The position numbers and the translations under genes are program-made. The notes beneath the pieces are model-generated. The model searched no databases, had not been told where the DNA came from, and saw only the letters and a program-made list of their open reading frames with translations. Positions 61,031-64,000 of a stretch of 64,000 bases of DNA are shown in pieces; the stretch's first letter is position 1, and each line of letters begins with the position of its first letter. The DNA comes from Neckera pumila (lineage: Eukaryota; Streptophyta; Bryopsida; Hypnales; Neckeraceae): contig OZ018409.1 of the NCBI GenBank assembly GCA_963969595.1, forward strand, positions 28,099,282 through 28,163,281. The letters run 5' to 3'.

Positions 61031-61955
61031 TTTGAGATACTCTTTCTCCACTCTGTTGATCTGCAGACAAAATACGTCTGAACTCAGTGAATGAAACATG
61101 CGGCAATGACAAGAACAATTACAAATTTAAAAACTACAAGGGACTGCTATGACTTCGGATGCACTCTTACTTGCATAAACGGGACATTTTGGATGCAAAG
61201 GCTATCGGTGTTATAATCAGACACCTCTATTGCTGTCTATATACAGTACACCTTCTTGAATAACAGAGAGAGAAGTAGCCGCATCCAGTCCACTCCACTG
61301 ACACGGAAATGGAAAACAACAAAATTCCATATAAAAATTCTAAAACTTTGTAAAGCATGCAAGGCGCACAGGAAATTGGACATGCTATCACAGGGCGCTG
61401 TCGCTTTCAAAGCACAACGGATTGTAGTTCAGAAGACAAACCTTCGAATTTGCGAAAACCACAGCAATGGTTGCCGATGAAGCAAGCGACCTCCTTTGCT
61501 GCGATGCCCTTCAAGCTGCCGACTTCCCTACCATGATTTCACTTCGGCTCCAACACTGACGCACCTCCGGAGTGCTCGCAGCCGCCAAATCGAAGTAACC
61601 CGATCCAGCATCCGAGTAATCCGCAAGAAGAACTCGACCGTGCAAAAGTGGACAGGCGAAAATACAGGAAGAAAAGCAAAAAAACCGACGGAAAAAGCGT
61701 GCTCCTCCTCAAACAATGGACCCCACCATTACGCACACGAAATGCAATGTGAACTGCCAACAACAAAGAACTGCACTCACTGGCTAATTCAAAAAGACCC
61801 TCGCCAACGTGAACGCTCTCAGGAAGTTTCACTAAACCCTATTCCGTAGGAGCACCACGAACCGCCTCCTTGTGTGAATTGGAAACCGGTTTTCCTCGTC
61901 CCCGTCCTTAACTTCTAACCTACGCTATTACCTGGGAACAGGTGGGAACATACCT
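61031..61955. other. Harbinger right subterminal region
   Basis: Leader and promoter of the transposase plus the right end of the element. Short open frames on both strands (61496-61849 plus, 61539-61832 minus) carry no motif. Confidence 0.5.
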
Positions 61956-61958
61956 TAA

Positions 61959-64000
61959 CTTGACTCGATGACCAGTAATTGATTTTAATCTTGCTGGGTT
62001 GTTTGAATGTACTTACAGTAACTGTGATTAACAGGAGTCATTGTGCGATTAAATGTTAAAATTGGTATTTTAAATCGAATTGATTGAATGGACTGAACCA
62101 AGACTGGAATAACAAATAGACTGGTTTATGCTGGATAGTTCAATTGGATGTCTGACTTCATTTTTTGTGCATGTGTATTTGGAAGAGAATCTGATCAAAT
62201 TAAGGGCAATTAGATTGTGCTGAGTGAAATGCTGAGTGAAATGCTGAGTGAAATGTTTATATGAGTGAACGGTAGTATACTCAAGCGCCAAGTTAGGATA
62301 AATTTACTGTGAATCTCCATCAGTTAATTGAGTCCAGGATTTTTAGGTATTTCTCTGTGATCTATATAGACAAATCGAGTATTGTATTTAGACCTGTCTA
62401 TAATGGAATGTTGAAAGTCAGATTGGAACAATGGGTCGTGTCTGGAATTTGAGAACGAATTAACCAATTGGAGATATACTTAAATTTGATCTTAAGTCAA
62501 ACTGTACTACTTGGTCAGTTGTGGGCAAATTGAGGATACCGCAAGCACTTGGATGATCCTGGTGGTCAAAATAACCAACGATTAATTGTGTCAATGCTTT
62601 CACGAGAATTCAACCAGATTGATTGTACTGGTTCTTACTAATTTCTTGTGATACAATGAATTGAGGATTGATTGGGTAAAGTTTAGGGAATATAAATTCG
62701 CAGATTCATACCAATTAGTTGTGAAATTTGGAATCCTGATTAGACATAAGGTAGTATGCTCTTAAAGCGACCAATTAAGCCTACCTAACTCATCATTGAC
62801 AGTAGAACATACTTCAAACAACATGTCAGTCCTTCCTAGATAGGGGTCGCAATTAGAACACGGTTGATTTTAGGTGTAGTTACCTTACTGATTCAAGTTA
62901 GTTACAAATAGGGTACAGTTTTAAGCACTAATTAGCCATTAGACAAATTGTACCGCATCATGTCACTGTATTTTAGGAATATGTAGTATAGTATCTGTGT
63001 GTGTTGGAATAACAGCTATTTGTGAGAGATAACACATACTAATAGAACCAGACAAATTGACTGTCGCCAACGCTAGAAAGCTGACGACCAAAGAGCTAGA
63101 TGGATGAATGAAGAATTGATAGGAAGAACCATAATAGACCATGTCTCCGCAATAGGTAGTGACAAATTGCCGTAGTTAGAAATTTGTTTGGGCATCCTAA
63201 GTGGCAATTAGGCTAGTAATTGGTAGCTAGAAACAAATTGCCAATTGATTAAAAAAACATCATAGTAATTAAGGAATTGGGTATAAGCCAAGGAATAGGA
63301 ATGAAATAATTTTCAATTAGCCTATTTTACAAAGAAAATGAGGGTAATTTTTAAAAACACTAGTTATTGTTAGAACAAATATAGTCAAATCATTTTTATG
63401 AATCAAAACTGATTAAATCTCTAATTTTTAATTTTCATATTTAATAGGATTCAGGAGCTGATATCATATTAAAAGAAAATATACATATATATACAAGAAT
63501 TTTAACATGACTTTTTGCCTATTCACTACTTTACAACTCACTTTTCCTGTTTCCATTATGAAATCTAAAAGAATCTTCAATTTTGAATTCCTTTTAAAAG
63601 TAGCCCCTCCTTCTAATATTTAAGATGATTTGAAAAATAATAAAAAATAATAAAATATCCCATATCAAGTTATAAATTATTATAATTGGTTATTAAAACA
63701 TCATAAACCAACAAAGTGATTTGAAATCCCTTTCTACTAAATATTTCTATTCCTTTTTTAATCTTGAATAAAAAAATGGACATTGTGATAGAGTCCTGAA
63801 TCGTGCTACAGGAATCAAATTAACAACTATAATCAATTAATGGCAATTTTTTTGAGATGATTCCATATTGTATTTTACTTGAAGCAAACAATTTGTATTA
63901 AAATTAAGTTTTTATAGCAAGATTTGTAACTTAATCTATTTTAAAGAAATGAATTTATCTGAACTTTATTGTGTGACGACGTTTATGGGGTACCCCAAGC
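61959..64000. other. spacer, nothing coding
   Basis: No reading frame of note. At 62218-62254 TGCTGAGTGAAA is repeated three times in tandem (13-bp period). The final 700 bp are AT-rich. Confidence 0.5.

Larger units (their letters stand above)
56207..61955. mobile_element. complete PIF/Harbinger transposon, 5749 bp
   Basis: The ends AGGTATGTTCCCACCTGT and ACAGGTGGGAACATACCT are exact inverted copies, flanked by TAA at 56204-56206 and 61956-61958, the TWA duplication of this superfamily. Inside lie the two genes such elements need, in tail-to-tail order: a Myb/trihelix-like protein (+) and a DDE transposase (-). Intact ends and nearly intact genes indicate a young insertion and possible autonomy. 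Confidence 0.93.

Noticed and set aside
1..64000. CRISPR arrays, bacterial operons, rRNA genes, LTR retrotransposon proteins
   Set aside because: None seen: gene structure is eukaryotic, repeats are inverted-end DNA transposons, and no gag, reverse transcriptase or integrase motif was recognised.

Overview
This window looks like nuclear DNA of a land plant, most likely a non-seed one (fern, lycophyte or similar). Three things point that way: introns with GT..AG borders in recognisable genes, a PLS-class pentatricopeptide-repeat gene ending in a DYW domain, and a mass of plant-type DNA transposons in AT-rich spacer. There are no operons, no CRISPR and no convincing RNA genes. The lineage below 'land plant' is inference. 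No gag or pol reading frame of an LTR retrotransposon was recognised; everything identifiable among the repeats is a DNA transposon.

Layout. 1-17 kb is almost all transposon debris: a TTAA-flanked element (1737-2662), three copies of a foldback family with long inverted arms (one inserted inside another, 5398-8078), a decayed multi-exon gene (8098-9595), a GC-richer stretch without a convincing gene (11.9-14.3 kb) and a 2.9 kb element with inverted ends (14313-17254) carrying a palindromic MITE. 18.28-21.31 kb is a dead DYW-type PPR gene, broken by frameshifts, a stop and a CACTA element sitting in its DYW domain. 22-33 kb is again repeats: TTAA elements and two small CACTA MITEs.

33.5-46.4 kb is the gene island. 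A six-exon leucine-rich-repeat receptor kinase (+ strand, 33564-37798) faces a five-exon SMP-30/regucalcin-like gene (- strand, 41177-39144). A twelve-exon coiled-coil protein gene (- strand, 46359-42677) lies upstream of the latter. All three can be spliced in phase with GT..AG introns into uninterrupted frames, so they look alive. Nothing suggests that they work together.

46.4-64 kb returns to repeats: two more TTAA elements, a foldback element, an internally deleted hAT transposon (about 54.7-56.0 kb) and a complete PIF/Harbinger element (56207-61955) with TAA target duplications, matching termini, a Myb/trihelix-like gene and a DDE transposase gene in tail-to-tail order.

Most interesting: (1) five TTAA-bounded non-autonomous elements with CCCCTAAAGGACC-like inverted ends, a piggyBac/Sola3-style signature; (2) the nested foldback elements with 4-bp target duplications; (3) the CACTA insertion that can be placed to the base in the DYW coding sequence; (4) the nearly intact Harbinger element. 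All coordinates were read by eye, and exon borders rest on phase and GT/AG rules only.
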